From: Algibacter sp. L3A6
Lineage (GTDB): Bacteria > Bacteroidota > Bacteroidia > Flavobacteriales > Flavobacteriaceae
NCBI RefSeq assembly: GCF_009796825.1
Contig: NZ_CP047030.1
Location: 3,346,501-3,410,500 of the forward strand
DNA length: 64,000 nucleotides
Direction: 5' to 3'
A model generated the notes under the pieces. The model did not search any database, was not told where the DNA came from, and saw nothing but the letters and a program-made list of their open reading frames with translations. Shown here in pieces: positions 37,140 to 45,040 of this stretch (the stretch's first letter is position 1; every line of letters begins with the position of its first letter). The translations under genes were made by a program, and so were the position numbers.

Positions 37140-38897
37140 ATGATCTTTAAAAACCTATCAATTAAAGTTAAAATGATGCTGATTATTCAGTTAGTTTCGT
37201 TGTCTTCTCTATCGATAGGTTTTTCTTACGTTGTTTATAGTAATGTAGATGATTTTAAGGAAGATATGAAGAATAACACTATAATTAACGCTACACTGGT
37301 TGGAGATTATTGTGCTGTACCTCTAGTTTTTGATGTGTCAGAAAGCGCAACAGAAACATTAGGTAAATTACAAAATATCCCTTCGTTAGAGGTTGGTATC
37401 GTTTATAATGATAAAGACGAAGTTTTTGCTGAATATTATAAAAACGGTAATAAAATACCGGTTTCTAATACATTCGTAAAAGGGTCTTGGAATAAGTTTG
37501 AAGACAACTATTTAAGTGTGTCTAAACCTATATTTAGCGATGAAGAATTTGCAGGAACAATTTATTTAAGAGTTTCAACAAAAGAGCTAACCATGAAAAT
37601 TAACGACTATTTAATTAAAATGTCTATTTTGTTGGCTTGCCTACTTTTTGTTAATTACATACTTGCAACTTGGTTACAAAAGGTGCTTACAGGGCCCATA
37701 TTAAATTTAACAAAAGCAACTAAAGAAATTTCTCGAGAAGGGAATTATAGATTACGTGTACATAAACAGGGAAACGATGAAATTGGAGACCTAGTTGATG
37801 AATACAACGAAATGCTATCTCAAATATATGTTAGAGAAGAAGCCTTAAAACAACGAACAAATGAGTTAACACGAACTTTGGGCGATTTAAAGCAAACTCA
37901 AGAAAAACTTATTAATTCAGAAAAACTGGCAGCACTTGGTCAGTTAATTGCAGGTGTTGCACACGAGATAAACACACCACTTGGAGCCATTCGTTCGTCT
38001 ATTGGTAATATCAATAAAACGTTATGTTTTGTGTTAAATGAATATCCTATATTTATAAATAAATTGCCAAAAGAGTTAAAAGAAAATTTCTTAAACTTAG
38101 TTGAAGATTCTTTTAAAAATAGGCATATGCTTACTTCAAAAGAAGAACGATCGTTTAAAAAGAAGATATCTAAAATATTTGAAGAGCACGATATTAAAAA
38201 TGCCTATTCATTTGCAGATACTTTTGTAGATATGATGGTAGTAGAAAATGTAGAAAACTATCTCGATTTATTGCAAAACGAAGATTCTGAAAAAATTATA
38301 GAAACAGCTTATAAAATTACAGGATTACAAAGAAGTACAGAAAATATTGAATTTGCGGCCGATAGGGCTTCAAAAGTAGTTTTTGCGCTCAAGAATTCAT
38401 CTCGAGTTAGTAACTACGAAGAGCAAGTTGTAGCAGATGTTACAGAAGGCATTGAAAGTGTTTTAATTTTATACAATAATCAAATTAAACAAGGTATTGA
38501 GGTTGCAAAAGTATACAAAAAAATACCAGAAATTCTTTGCTATTATGATGAGTTAAATCAGGTATGGACTAATATTTTACACAATGCCATATATGCCATG
38601 GATCTTAATGGTAAATTGACTATTAAAACATACACAGAAAATAATTGGGTTGTAGTTTCAATTAGTGATAGCGGTCGTGGTATTCCTAAAGGTGAAATTG
38701 ATAAAATATTCGATCCTTTCTTCAGTACTAAACCAACAGGGGAAGGTACAGGTATAGGTTTGGACATCTCAAAACGAATAGTAGAAAAGCATCACGGAAA
38801 AATTGAAGTACAAAGCGAACCAGGAAAAACAACCTTTAGTGTTTATCTACCTATAACGGGTAGCGGCAATGAGGATTCTATAAAACCACAACAATAA
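37140..38897 (+). CDS. membrane HAMP sensor histidine kinase
   Basis: The 585-residue kinase has two membrane helices (about 12-33 and 160-180) flanking a 125-residue periplasmic sensor, then HAMP (about 183-235), coiled coil, and a catalytic core. The phosphoacceptor is H275 in GVAHEINTPLGAIR. About 110 residues separate the two DHp helices (LPKELKENFLNLVEDSF onward), longer than in typical kinases. The ATPase boxes are intact: NILHNAIYAM, SDSGRGIP, FSTKPTGEGTGIGLDISK. The sensor domain would face the YfiR-like protein and lipoprotein encoded upstream. The next gene, a receiver, starts 4 bp later and is its likely target. Confidence 0.9.
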   Translation: MIFKNLSIKVKMMLIIQLVSLSSLSIGFSYVVYSNVDDFKEDMKNNTIINATLVGDYCAVPLVFDVSESATETLGKLQNIPSLEVGIVYNDKDEVFAEYYKNGNKIPVSNTFVKGSWNKFEDNYLSVSKPIFSDEEFAGTIYLRVSTKELTMKINDYLIKMSILLACLLFVNYILATWLQKVLTGPILNLTKATKEISREGNYRLRVHKQGNDEIGDLVDEYNEMLSQIYVREEALKQRTNELTRTLGDLKQTQEKLINSEKLAALGQLIAGVAHEINTPLGAIRSSIGNINKTLCFVLNEYPIFINKLPKELKENFLNLVEDSFKNRHMLTSKEERSFKKKISKIFEEHDIKNAYSFADTFVDMMVVENVENYLDLLQNEDSEKIIETAYKITGLQRSTENIEFAADRASKVVFALKNSSRVSNYEEQVVADVTEGIESVLILYNNQIKQGIEVAKVYKKIPEILCYYDELNQVWTNILHNAIYAMDLNGKLTIKTYTENNWVVVSISDSGRGIPKGEIDKIFDPFFSTKPTGEGTGIGLDISKRIVEKHHGKIEVQSEPGKTTFSVYLPITGSGNEDSIKPQQ

Positions 38898-38901
38898 TAC
38901 T

Positions 38902-39297
38902 ATGGAGAAAAATGTAATATTATGTGTCGATGATGAAAAAATTATACTAGATAGTATTAAAGCGCAGCTAAAAGAGAATTATGGTAACTTATTTCTATAT
39001 GAAACTGCAGAAAGTGCAACAGAAGCTTTAGATATTATTGAAGATTTAGAACTAGATTTAAGTACCAATTTAATAATAATTAGCGACTGGTTAATGCCTG
39101 TTATAAAAGGTGATGAGTTTTTAATTAAAGTACATCACATGTATCCTAATGCATTAAAAATAATGTTAACAGGGCATGCCGATTATAAGTCGATTAAGAA
39201 AACTGAAGATGAAGCAGATTTATATAAATGCATTAAAAAGCCCTGGGTTCGGTCCGAGTTATTTTCGTGTATTGATTCCGGTCTGCAATTAACTTAA
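38902..39297 (+). CDS. single-domain response regulator
   Basis: The 131-residue protein is a lone receiver domain. The acidic pair is D10/D11, the phosphoacceptor is D62 in IISDWLMP, T90 lies in MLTGHA, and K113 in KKPW. The KPW signature puts it close to HupR/RpfG-type receivers. It has no output domain, so it must work by protein contact or as a phosphate shuttle or sink. It starts 4 bp after the kinase and 10 bp before the receiver-kinase, so phosphorelay between the two is plausible. Confidence 0.93.
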   Translation: MEKNVILCVDDEKIILDSIKAQLKENYGNLFLYETAESATEALDIIEDLELDLSTNLIIISDWLMPVIKGDEFLIKVHHMYPNALKIMLTGHADYKSIKKTEDEADLYKCIKKPWVRSELFSCIDSGLQLT

Positions 39298-39307
39298 ATT
39301 ACAGCGA

Positions 39308-40717
39308 ATGAAAAAGGATGTAATATTTTGTGTAGATGATGAAAAAATCGTTTTAAATAGCTTAAAAACCGAACTAAAAAATGCGTTCGGTAATAAGTAT
39401 ATTATTGAAACAGCAGAGTCTGGTATTGAAGCCTTAGACGCCATCGATAACTTAATAGGCTTAGATTATAAAATACAAGTGGTTATTGCAGATTATGCGA
39501 TGCCTGTTATGAAAGGTGATGAGTTTTTAATGAATCTTCATAGTAGATCTCCCGAGACCTTAAATATATTATTAACAGGGCAAGCAACTATTGAAGGCGT
39601 TATTAACTCCATAAATTACGCGGGTTTATATCGATATATCTCTAAACCTTGGCATACCAATGATCTTGTTTTAACCGTTAAGCAAGCGCTTAAAAGTTAC
39701 GATCAAGAAAACCAACTAAAGACTCAAAATGAAGCACTTTTAGAGTTAAGTACTTCTCTAGAAAACAAAGTGCAGTTACGCACGCAAGAGCTAAAAAACA
39801 ATAACATTTTGCTTCTAGAAAAGCAGCAAGAAATTATACTTCAAAACAAAGAATTAGAAACCTATAGAAATCATTTAGAAAATCTTGTTAAGGAACGAAC
39901 TTTAGATTTAACCATTGCCAAAGACAATGCAGAAGAAAGTGATCGATTAAAATCTGAGTTTTTATCTACCATGTCTCACGAGTTGCGAACGCCTCTTAAT
40001 TCTATTATAGGGTTATCTGGTTTGGTGGATCAAGATACATCTATGGATGAAGTTATTGAGTACACACAAATAATACACAATAGCGGCGAACATTTACTTA
40101 AATTAATTGACGATCTTTTTAATGTTTCTCTTATCGAATCTGGAAAAACCAAAGTAAATATTAAGGATATTGATTTGAGTGTTTTTATGAATGAAATTCA
40201 TAAGAGTATGAAAATTCATTTAGAACGCCTAAAAAAGGATCACATAGAGTTTAATTTAGTAATACCAGAAATATATAACAATTTAACGATTTATACCGAT
40301 AAATTAAAGCTTACCAATATTTTGGTTAATCTACTGAGAAACGCCATTAAGTTTTGCGAAAAGGGTACTATTAATTACGGTTTTAGAATTTGTGAAAAGC
40401 TAGAACAAAAATATATTGTTTTTTTTGTTTCAGATACCGGTATTGGTATTGATAAAAAATATCAAGACTTAATTTTTAAAAGTTTCACTCAAGTTAATAG
40501 TGCTTTAAATAGACCTTATGAAGGAGCAGGAGTAGGGCTAACTATAGCAAAAAAATTGGTTAATCTTTTAAGAGGCGATATGTGGCTAGATTCAACTTTA
40601 GGAGAAGGAAGTTCATTCTTTTTCTCAATTCCGTTACATAATGTAAAGAGCGAAATGATTACAAATAACTGTGAAAATATTATAAAACCATCAGCTGAAT
40701 TTAAAAATGAGCGCTGA
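39308..40717 (+). CDS. receiver-histidine kinase hybrid
   Basis: The 469-residue protein has an N-terminal receiver (1-125; D62 in IADYAMPVMKG, T90, K113 in SKPW), a coiled coil (about 130-205), and a kinase core with H224 in SHELRTPLNSIIG, then NLLRNAIKF, SDTGIGIDKKYQDLIF and GVGLTIAKKLV. It has no membrane segment. The N-terminal receiver with a C-terminal kinase is the reverse of usual hybrid kinases: input comes by phosphorylation of D62, probably from the membrane kinase encoded two genes upstream. No DNA-binding output is encoded in the operon, so the final target is elsewhere. Confidence 0.92.
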   Translation: MKKDVIFCVDDEKIVLNSLKTELKNAFGNKYIIETAESGIEALDAIDNLIGLDYKIQVVIADYAMPVMKGDEFLMNLHSRSPETLNILLTGQATIEGVINSINYAGLYRYISKPWHTNDLVLTVKQALKSYDQENQLKTQNEALLELSTSLENKVQLRTQELKNNNILLLEKQQEIILQNKELETYRNHLENLVKERTLDLTIAKDNAEESDRLKSEFLSTMSHELRTPLNSIIGLSGLVDQDTSMDEVIEYTQIIHNSGEHLLKLIDDLFNVSLIESGKTKVNIKDIDLSVFMNEIHKSMKIHLERLKKDHIEFNLVIPEIYNNLTIYTDKLKLTNILVNLLRNAIKFCEKGTINYGFRICEKLEQKYIVFFVSDTGIGIDKKYQDLIFKSFTQVNSALNRPYEGAGVGLTIAKKLVNLLRGDMWLDSTLGEGSSFFFSIPLHNVKSEMITNNCENIIKPSAEFKNER

Positions 40718-40892
40718 AAAGAATAAAATTATAATATTTTTTTTCTGGTGTTAAAAAACTTCAAATTTATATAAAAAGATAAAGCGTTCTGTATTTCAGT
40801 GTGTTACTATTTAATTTCTGTAAATAATAAAATGAAGGGCATTTATTTAAATGTAAAACCGTGAATTTATTTAAAATAAAAAGTGAATTTTA

Positions 40893-40923
40893 TTGGTTAG
40901 AACTCTAATAAGTTATATATTTG
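40893..40923 (+). promoter_or_regulatory. promoter of tRNA-Arg
   Basis: TTG at 40893-40895 and TATATTTG at 40916-40923 are 20 bp apart. The tRNA starts about 150 bp later. The stretch 40718-40892 holds nothing I recognise. Confidence 0.6.
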
Positions 40924-41073
40924 CAGCCGATAAAGTAAAACCCATTACTTTTAAGTTCTTAAATAGAATATTCAAAATAAGGTTATCTATTAAATATATA
41001 ACCAATTAATATAAATTGTAGAAAGTAGAAAATCTCTATTAATACAATGTTTTCGTAGAAACATAAAAACTAC

Positions 41074-41147
41074 GGGCTCTTAGCTCAGCTGGATAGAGCA
41101 CCTCCCTTCTAAGGAGGCGGTCGCAGGTTCGAATCCTGCAGGGCTCA
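41074..41147 (+). tRNA. tRNA-Arg (anticodon UCU)
   Basis: A 74-nt cloverleaf: GGGCTCT pairs with AGGGCTC with two G-U pairs, D arm TAGCTCAGCTGGATAGAGC, anticodon stem CCTCC/GGAGG with TCT at 41108-41110, and T arm GGTTCGAATCC. The 3' CCA is not encoded. Accessory genes start after it. Confidence 0.95.
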
Positions 41148-41150
41148 CTT

Positions 41151-41188
41151 AAATCCTTGTTAATCATTTGATTTTCAAGGATTTTTTG
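41151..41188 (+). terminator. terminator of tRNA-Arg
   Basis: AAATCCTTG (41151-41159) pairs with CAAGGATTT (41176-41184) and is followed by Ts. The stretch from here to 41435 is AT-rich with no recognisable feature. Confidence 0.7.
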
Positions 41189-41435
41189 TTTTTAAGGGGA
41201 CGGAATAGGGGGCGAATTATTTTGTTCTTTTTTTTTCGATGTCATTTTACTATTTATTAAGTTTTAATTCAGTTTAAAAAAATGGAATTTTTTAAATAAC
41301 ATCTTATACGCTTCTTAAAGTCTTTTTTTTTACATCTAGGGAATTATCTATATTAAACCTTCCGTATATATTTATCTCGTTTGTGGCTTATTCTATCTTG
41401 TATTGCCTAATATTATAATTAATCTGATTTAAATT

Positions 41436-41533
41436 TATATGTTTTTACATATAGAAATATATTTTATCTTTGTTTTATATGTATTAACATATAATTTAGT
41501 ATATTTGGATATAATTATATTCAATTACATATA
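41436..41533 (+). promoter_or_regulatory. hip operon control region: three phased operators and two -7 boxes
   Basis: Two perfect 18-bp palindromes, TATATGT-N4-ACATATA, lie at 41436-41453 and 41476-41493. A weaker third copy, TATATTC-N4-ACATATA, lies at 41516-41533, directly before the start codon. Their starts are exactly 40 bp apart. TATCTTTG (41465-41472) and TATATTTG (41500-41507), both fitting TAnnTTTG, sit between the palindromes. This is the expected layout for autorepression by a HipB-type dimer, which binds several palindromes in its own promoter. Confidence 0.75.
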
Positions 41534-41755
41534 ATGAAAGAATTGTCAGATTTTGTAAAGGCCCGTAGAAAAGAGGTCAATTTAACACAAGAGGAGTTTG
41601 CGGACAGAGCAGGAGTTGCGCTTACGGTAATCCGAAAAATAGAGCAAAACAAAACAAATTTAAACTTAGAAAAAGTAAATCAAGTTTTAAAAATGTTTGG
41701 TCATAAACTCGTTCCTGTAAGTTTAAAAGAATTAGAAGGTAATGAGGCAAGCTAG
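41534..41755 (+). CDS. hipB: HipB-like helix-turn-helix antitoxin/regulator
   Basis: The 73-residue protein is a lone HTH_3 (Xre-type) domain: MKELSDFVKARRKEVNLTQE, then FADRAGVALTVIRKIEQNKT as the recognition unit, then NLEKVNQVLKMFGHKLVPVS. The last segment matches HipB-type proteins, where it forms the dimer strand. HipB represses its own operon and recruits the kinase. It overlaps the next gene by 14 bases, so translation is coupled. Three phased palindromes sit upstream and are the probable binding sites. Confidence 0.88.
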   Translation: MKELSDFVKARRKEVNLTQEEFADRAGVALTVIRKIEQNKTNLNLEKVNQVLKMFGHKLVPVSLKELEGNEAS

Positions 41756-42074
41756 AATATATTACGATAAGATCTTTTGTGGACTCTTGACTGAGACAAA
41801 TGATGGCGATTTTACATTTAGCTATGATGCTTATTATATAGATAAATATCCAGAACAGTTTATAACCTTTACGATGCCTGTTAGAAAACAAGAATATAAA
41901 GAGAAGCGTTTGTTTGCTTTTTTTGAAGGCTTAATACCAGAAGGTTGGTTGTTAGATATTGCATCAAAAAGTTGGAAAATTAATAGAAATGACAGGATGG
42001 GTTTATTATTAGCGTGTTGTCAAAATTGTATTGGAGCAGTAAGCGTTGAATCTGTAAACGAAAATTATGAGTAA
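41742..42074 (+). CDS. hipS: HipS-like protein (HipA N-subdomain 1 as a separate polypeptide)
   Basis: The 110-residue protein matches only the N-terminal subdomain of HipA: ARIYYDKIFCGLLTETNDGD, then FFEGLIPEGWLLDIASKSW and MGLLLACCQNCIGAVSVE. In one-chain HipA proteins this part is fused to the kinase; here it is separate. In the tripartite HipBST systems, HipS is this free subdomain and acts as the antitoxin of the kinase HipT. The gene overlaps hipB by 14 bases and the kinase gene by 8. The assignment rests on gene order and domain content. Confidence 0.85.
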   Translation: MRQARIYYDKIFCGLLTETNDGDFTFSYDAYYIDKYPEQFITFTMPVRKQEYKEKRLFAFFEGLIPEGWLLDIASKSWKINRNDRMGLLLACCQNCIGAVSVESVNENYE

Positions 42075-42996
42075 GTGTTTGTATTGTTATAAAAATGTTG
42101 ATTCTGGTAGTGATTTTCATGAAGCATGTAGTTTGTCTTTTTTCGGAACTAAGACACCACCAATAATTGAATACTCATTAGATGAAATGCATGCCTTAGC
42201 AAAGCAAGTAGTGGAAAGGAGTGTATCAGTTCCTGGTGTCCAACCAAAATTATCAATGTCATTGTTGAATGATGATAAAACAGATAGCAGGTTGACGGTA
42301 GTTGGTGCTTTAGGTGGGAATTATATTTTTAAACCACCATCCAAAGACTATGCAGAAATACCTGCAAATGAACATTTAACAATGAAGATGGCAGAATTAT
42401 TTAATATTGATGTTGTACCTCATTCACTTATTAAATTAGCTTCTGGTGAGTTATCTTATATTACTAAGCGAATTGATAGGGCAGAAGATGGCTCTAAAAT
42501 ACATATGATTGATATGTTTCAGGTAACGGAAGCGTTCGATAAATATAGAGGTTCTATGGAGCGTATAGGTAAGGCTATTGATGCTTATGCGGATAATACA
42601 TTATTAGATAAGTTACGGTTTTTTGAGCTTACTATTTTTAGTTATCTCACAGCAAATAATGATATGCATTTAAAAAACTTTTCGATGATTAAAACCTCTT
42701 ATGGGTGGACTTTATCTCCTGCTTACGATTTGTTGAATATCACTATTGTTAATCCTGAAGATACTGAAGAATTAGCCTTAACAATTGCAGGGAAAAAGAA
42801 AAAAATATCATTTCAAAATTTTATTGATTTTGGAATAGGACTAGGTTTGACTACTAAGCAAATGAATAGTGTTCTTAAACGATTTTTTAGATTACGTACT
42901 AAAGCCAAAGAAATAATTAGAGGTTCTTTTTTATCTAAGGAAATGCAGGATGATTATATAAGTGTTTTAGATGAAAGATATATCAAGTTAAGTTAA
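42067..42996 (+). CDS. hipT: HipT-like serine/threonine kinase toxin
   Basis: The 309-residue protein is the kinase part of HipA without the N-terminal subdomain. A short Cys-containing N-terminus (CLYC at 4-7, H18, C21) could bind zinc. The glycine-rich loop carries SVSVPGVQPK, with two serines at S52 and S54 in an SxS arrangement as in HipT proteins, where they are autophosphorylated. K89 lies in YIFKPPS, D199 and N204 in NNDMHLKNFS, and D221 in SPAYDLLN, so the active site is complete. Known relatives phosphorylate aminoacyl-tRNA synthetases (GltX for HipA, TrpS for E. coli HipT) and stop growth. Target here is unknown. Confidence 0.88.
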   Translation: MSKCLYCYKNVDSGSDFHEACSLSFFGTKTPPIIEYSLDEMHALAKQVVERSVSVPGVQPKLSMSLLNDDKTDSRLTVVGALGGNYIFKPPSKDYAEIPANEHLTMKMAELFNIDVVPHSLIKLASGELSYITKRIDRAEDGSKIHMIDMFQVTEAFDKYRGSMERIGKAIDAYADNTLLDKLRFFELTIFSYLTANNDMHLKNFSMIKTSYGWTLSPAYDLLNITIVNPEDTEELALTIAGKKKKISFQNFIDFGIGLGLTTKQMNSVLKRFFRLRTKAKEIIRGSFLSKEMQDDYISVLDERYIKLS

Positions 42997-43032
42997 AAGT
43001 TGACGCTATCGAAATGCCCAAAACTTAAAATA

Positions 43033-43752
43033 TCATAATAATTTAATAGACTTAATTCTTTCAGTTTTAAACGGCGTTTCTTCTCCTCTTTTAGAGCATG
43101 TTGCCGTAAAATGCTCACCAATTGAATAACCATAAGAAATAAACTCATCAGTTATTTGAATATCAGAAATAGTCCTTCTACTAAATTCATCATTTACATT
43201 TTCATATTCAATTTCAAATCTTTTGTTTTTGCCGTAAGCATTTATAATAATTTCTTTTATTCTTGATTTATCCGTAATCCTAATATTTTTTATTTTTTGA
43301 ATTTTACGCTCTTCAAACTCTATTCTTTTCTTTTTCTCAATTTTTATTCTAGAAATTTCTGACAAGTTCCTTTGCTCGTCTAAAGCTCTTTTTTTTATTT
43401 TTCTATCTTTTCGTTTTTGTTCTTCTAATTTAAAATTTTTATTATCTAATATTTTACGTTCTTCCTCTCTTTCTTTTTTGGTTAATTTTAATGGTACAGA
43501 CTTCGTAGGTTCATCTAATTTAGAAAATTGATGATTTAGATATGATTCTCTATAGTTTTCCCTTTCCCACTGTTTAGCTTGAGGTTCACGCCAACAAAAT
43601 TCTAAGGAAATCATTTTACTTTTTAAATTAAGCTTTGAAATTGTGTAATTAGAGTCTAATTGGGATATTACTACAGCAATTTCATTTAAACAAGCTCTTG
43701 GCTGTTTGAAAATCTGTTTTTCTGAAAATCGAATAACAACCCAGCCTGTCTT
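43033..43752 (-). pseudogene. 5'-truncated gene: nuclease-like fragment plus WYL-like C-terminus
   Basis: The frame stays open from its stop up to the IS end at about 43753, beyond the only ATG at 43614. The extra part reads TGWVVIRFSEKQIFKQPRAC then LNEIAVVISQLDSNY, which resembles the last strand and helix of restriction-endonuclease-like (DUF559/DUF2726-type) domains. The middle (about 43290-43560) is a very charged helix. The C-terminus (RFEIEYENVNDEFSRRTISD; HFTATCSKRGEETPFKTERI) looks WYL-like. The N-terminal part has been lost, and the sequence beyond the IS is from another gene, so this is a remnant. It is convergent with hipT. Confidence 0.7.
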
Positions 43753-43785
43753 GTCCTGAAATATGGCTACAGGTTAAAATTGATT

Positions 43786-44663
43786 TTAAGCTGATAATTG
43801 ATATACCATATTAGGTGTTTTATAATCTAAAGATAAGTGTAATCTTATTTCGTTGTATAAATTAATTGCATTTTTTGCAGCTCTCTTTGCATGAGTGACG
43901 TTATCAAAGGTTTGGTCGAGATAAAACTCATCTTTTAAGATGCCGTTTACACGTTCTGCTATAGCATTTTCGTAACAGTGATTTTCTTCAGTCATACTAA
44001 TATTTATATGCTTTTTTTTAAGTATTTGAGTGTATACATTACTACAATATTGTATTCCTCTATCGGAGTGATGAATAAGGCCATTGATATTTTTGGCTTG
44101 ATAAATAGCCTTATTAAGCGCTCTTACACATCCTTTTAATTCTAAGCTATCACTCAGGTCATAACCCACGATTTTACGAGAATACATATCCGTAATTAAA
44201 GCTAGGTAGCAAAAACCTTTTACGGTTCTAATGTAAGTTATATCACTCACCCAAACTTGATTAGCTCTCGTCACCTTTAAATCTTTAATAATATTATTAT
44301 ACTTATAAAACGGTGATGCGAATTGGTTGTTCTAGCACTGGTTTTCTTTCTAAGTGTTAACATTTGGTGTTTTCTAAGGGTATTAAATAAAGTATCTCTA
44401 CCAACTTTTAAGTTCGCTTTGATAAAATCGTTTTTCAATGATTTTTCGAGTTTGCGGACACCTTCTCTAGGAAGGGATTTACGTCTTTTTCTAACAATAG
44501 TTATTATTTGTTGCTCTAGTTTTAAACGTTTATCAGCTCTATGCTTATATTTATAATAAGCATCACGTTTTAATCCAAAACAACTAGAAATAGTAGATAA
44601 GCAAGCAAATCCCTTAGATTTTTCTTTAGCTATGCTTAAGGCTTTATATTTAGCTTTTTTTTT
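43786..44663 (-). pseudogene. IS3-family transposase orfB, frameshifted
   Basis: The second IS frame holds the integrase core. The catalytic acids are D in WVSDITYI, D in IHHSDRGIQYCS, and E in ENAIAERVNGILKDEF. The C-terminal 162 codons (43786-44274) are open. Upstream, the matching N-terminal part (CFGLKRDAYYKYKHRADKRL, then LPREGVRKLEKSLKN) lies in another frame: a T is missing in the run at 44307-44310, so CGTTTTATAAG replaces CGTTTTTATAAG. Entry from orfA would use A9G slippage at 44655-44663. The single-base loss should abolish the transposase, unless the run is a sequencing error. Confidence 0.85.
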
Positions 44664-45007
44664 AGATCGGCAACCGAATTGTAGCCAAGATCTTCGGCTG
44701 CTACTTCAAGGTATGAATCCAATACCATAGCATCAAGATCCTTTTTAATCAGTAGTTTTTCAAGTTGCTCAATTTCTTTTTGCAACCCTTTAATTCTTGA
44801 TATCTCGTCTTTTGTTTCCACTTTTACCCTGGTGTTCATTAAGTCTTTACGATTGTACTTTTTAATCCATTCATTCACCGTTGTAGGAGCAATAGAGTAG
44901 AGCTTGCAAAGTTCGCTCTTGGTATGCTTTCCGGTTGTAAGTTCGGCTAAGATTTTTAATTTAAAAGGTTCGCTGTAACGTCTAATTACTTTGTCATTTT
45001 TGTACAT
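44636..45007 (-). CDS. IS3-family orfA (HTH protein)
   Basis: The 123-residue protein is an IS3 orfA: a helix-turn-helix near the N-terminus (RRYSEPFKLKILAELTTGKH; KSELCKLYSIAPTTVNEWIK) and a leucine-zipper-like coil (EISRIKGLQKEIEQLEKLLI). I start at ATG 45007; an upstream ATG would lie outside the IS end. Its last codons run over the sequence A9G (44655-44663 on the plus strand, as Ts), a classic slippery site for -1 frameshifting into orfB, by which IS3 elements make the OrfAB fusion transposase. Confidence 0.88.
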   Translation of the reverse strand: MYKNDKVIRRYSEPFKLKILAELTTGKHTKSELCKLYSIAPTTVNEWIKKYNRKDLMNTRVKVETKDEISRIKGLQKEIEQLEKLLIKKDLDAMVLDSYLEVAAEDLGYNSVADLKKKLNIKP

Positions 45008-45040
45008 AATGTTTAAAATTATGTAGCCTTTATTCAGGAC

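Larger units (their letters stand above)
43753..45040 (-). mobile_element. IS3-family insertion sequence, probably inactive
   Basis: The ends are imperfect inverted repeats: GTCCTGAAATATGGCTACA at 43753-43771 and, inverted, GTCCTGAATAAAGGCTACA at 45040-45022. The core terminus could instead be TGAA/TTCA at 43757 and 45036. The element is about 1.29 kb and carries orfA and orfB with a frameshift signal, as IS3 members do. No target duplication flanks it (CTT on the left, GCT on the right). The left flank belongs to a nuclease-like gene and the right to an FG-GAP gene, so an adjacent deletion or recombination followed insertion. orfB is broken. Confidence 0.85.

Noticed and set aside
41074..41533. 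Attachment site of an integrated island at tRNA-Arg
   Set aside because: The accessory genes start here, but I found no second copy of the tRNA 3' end in the window and no integrase gene beside it.
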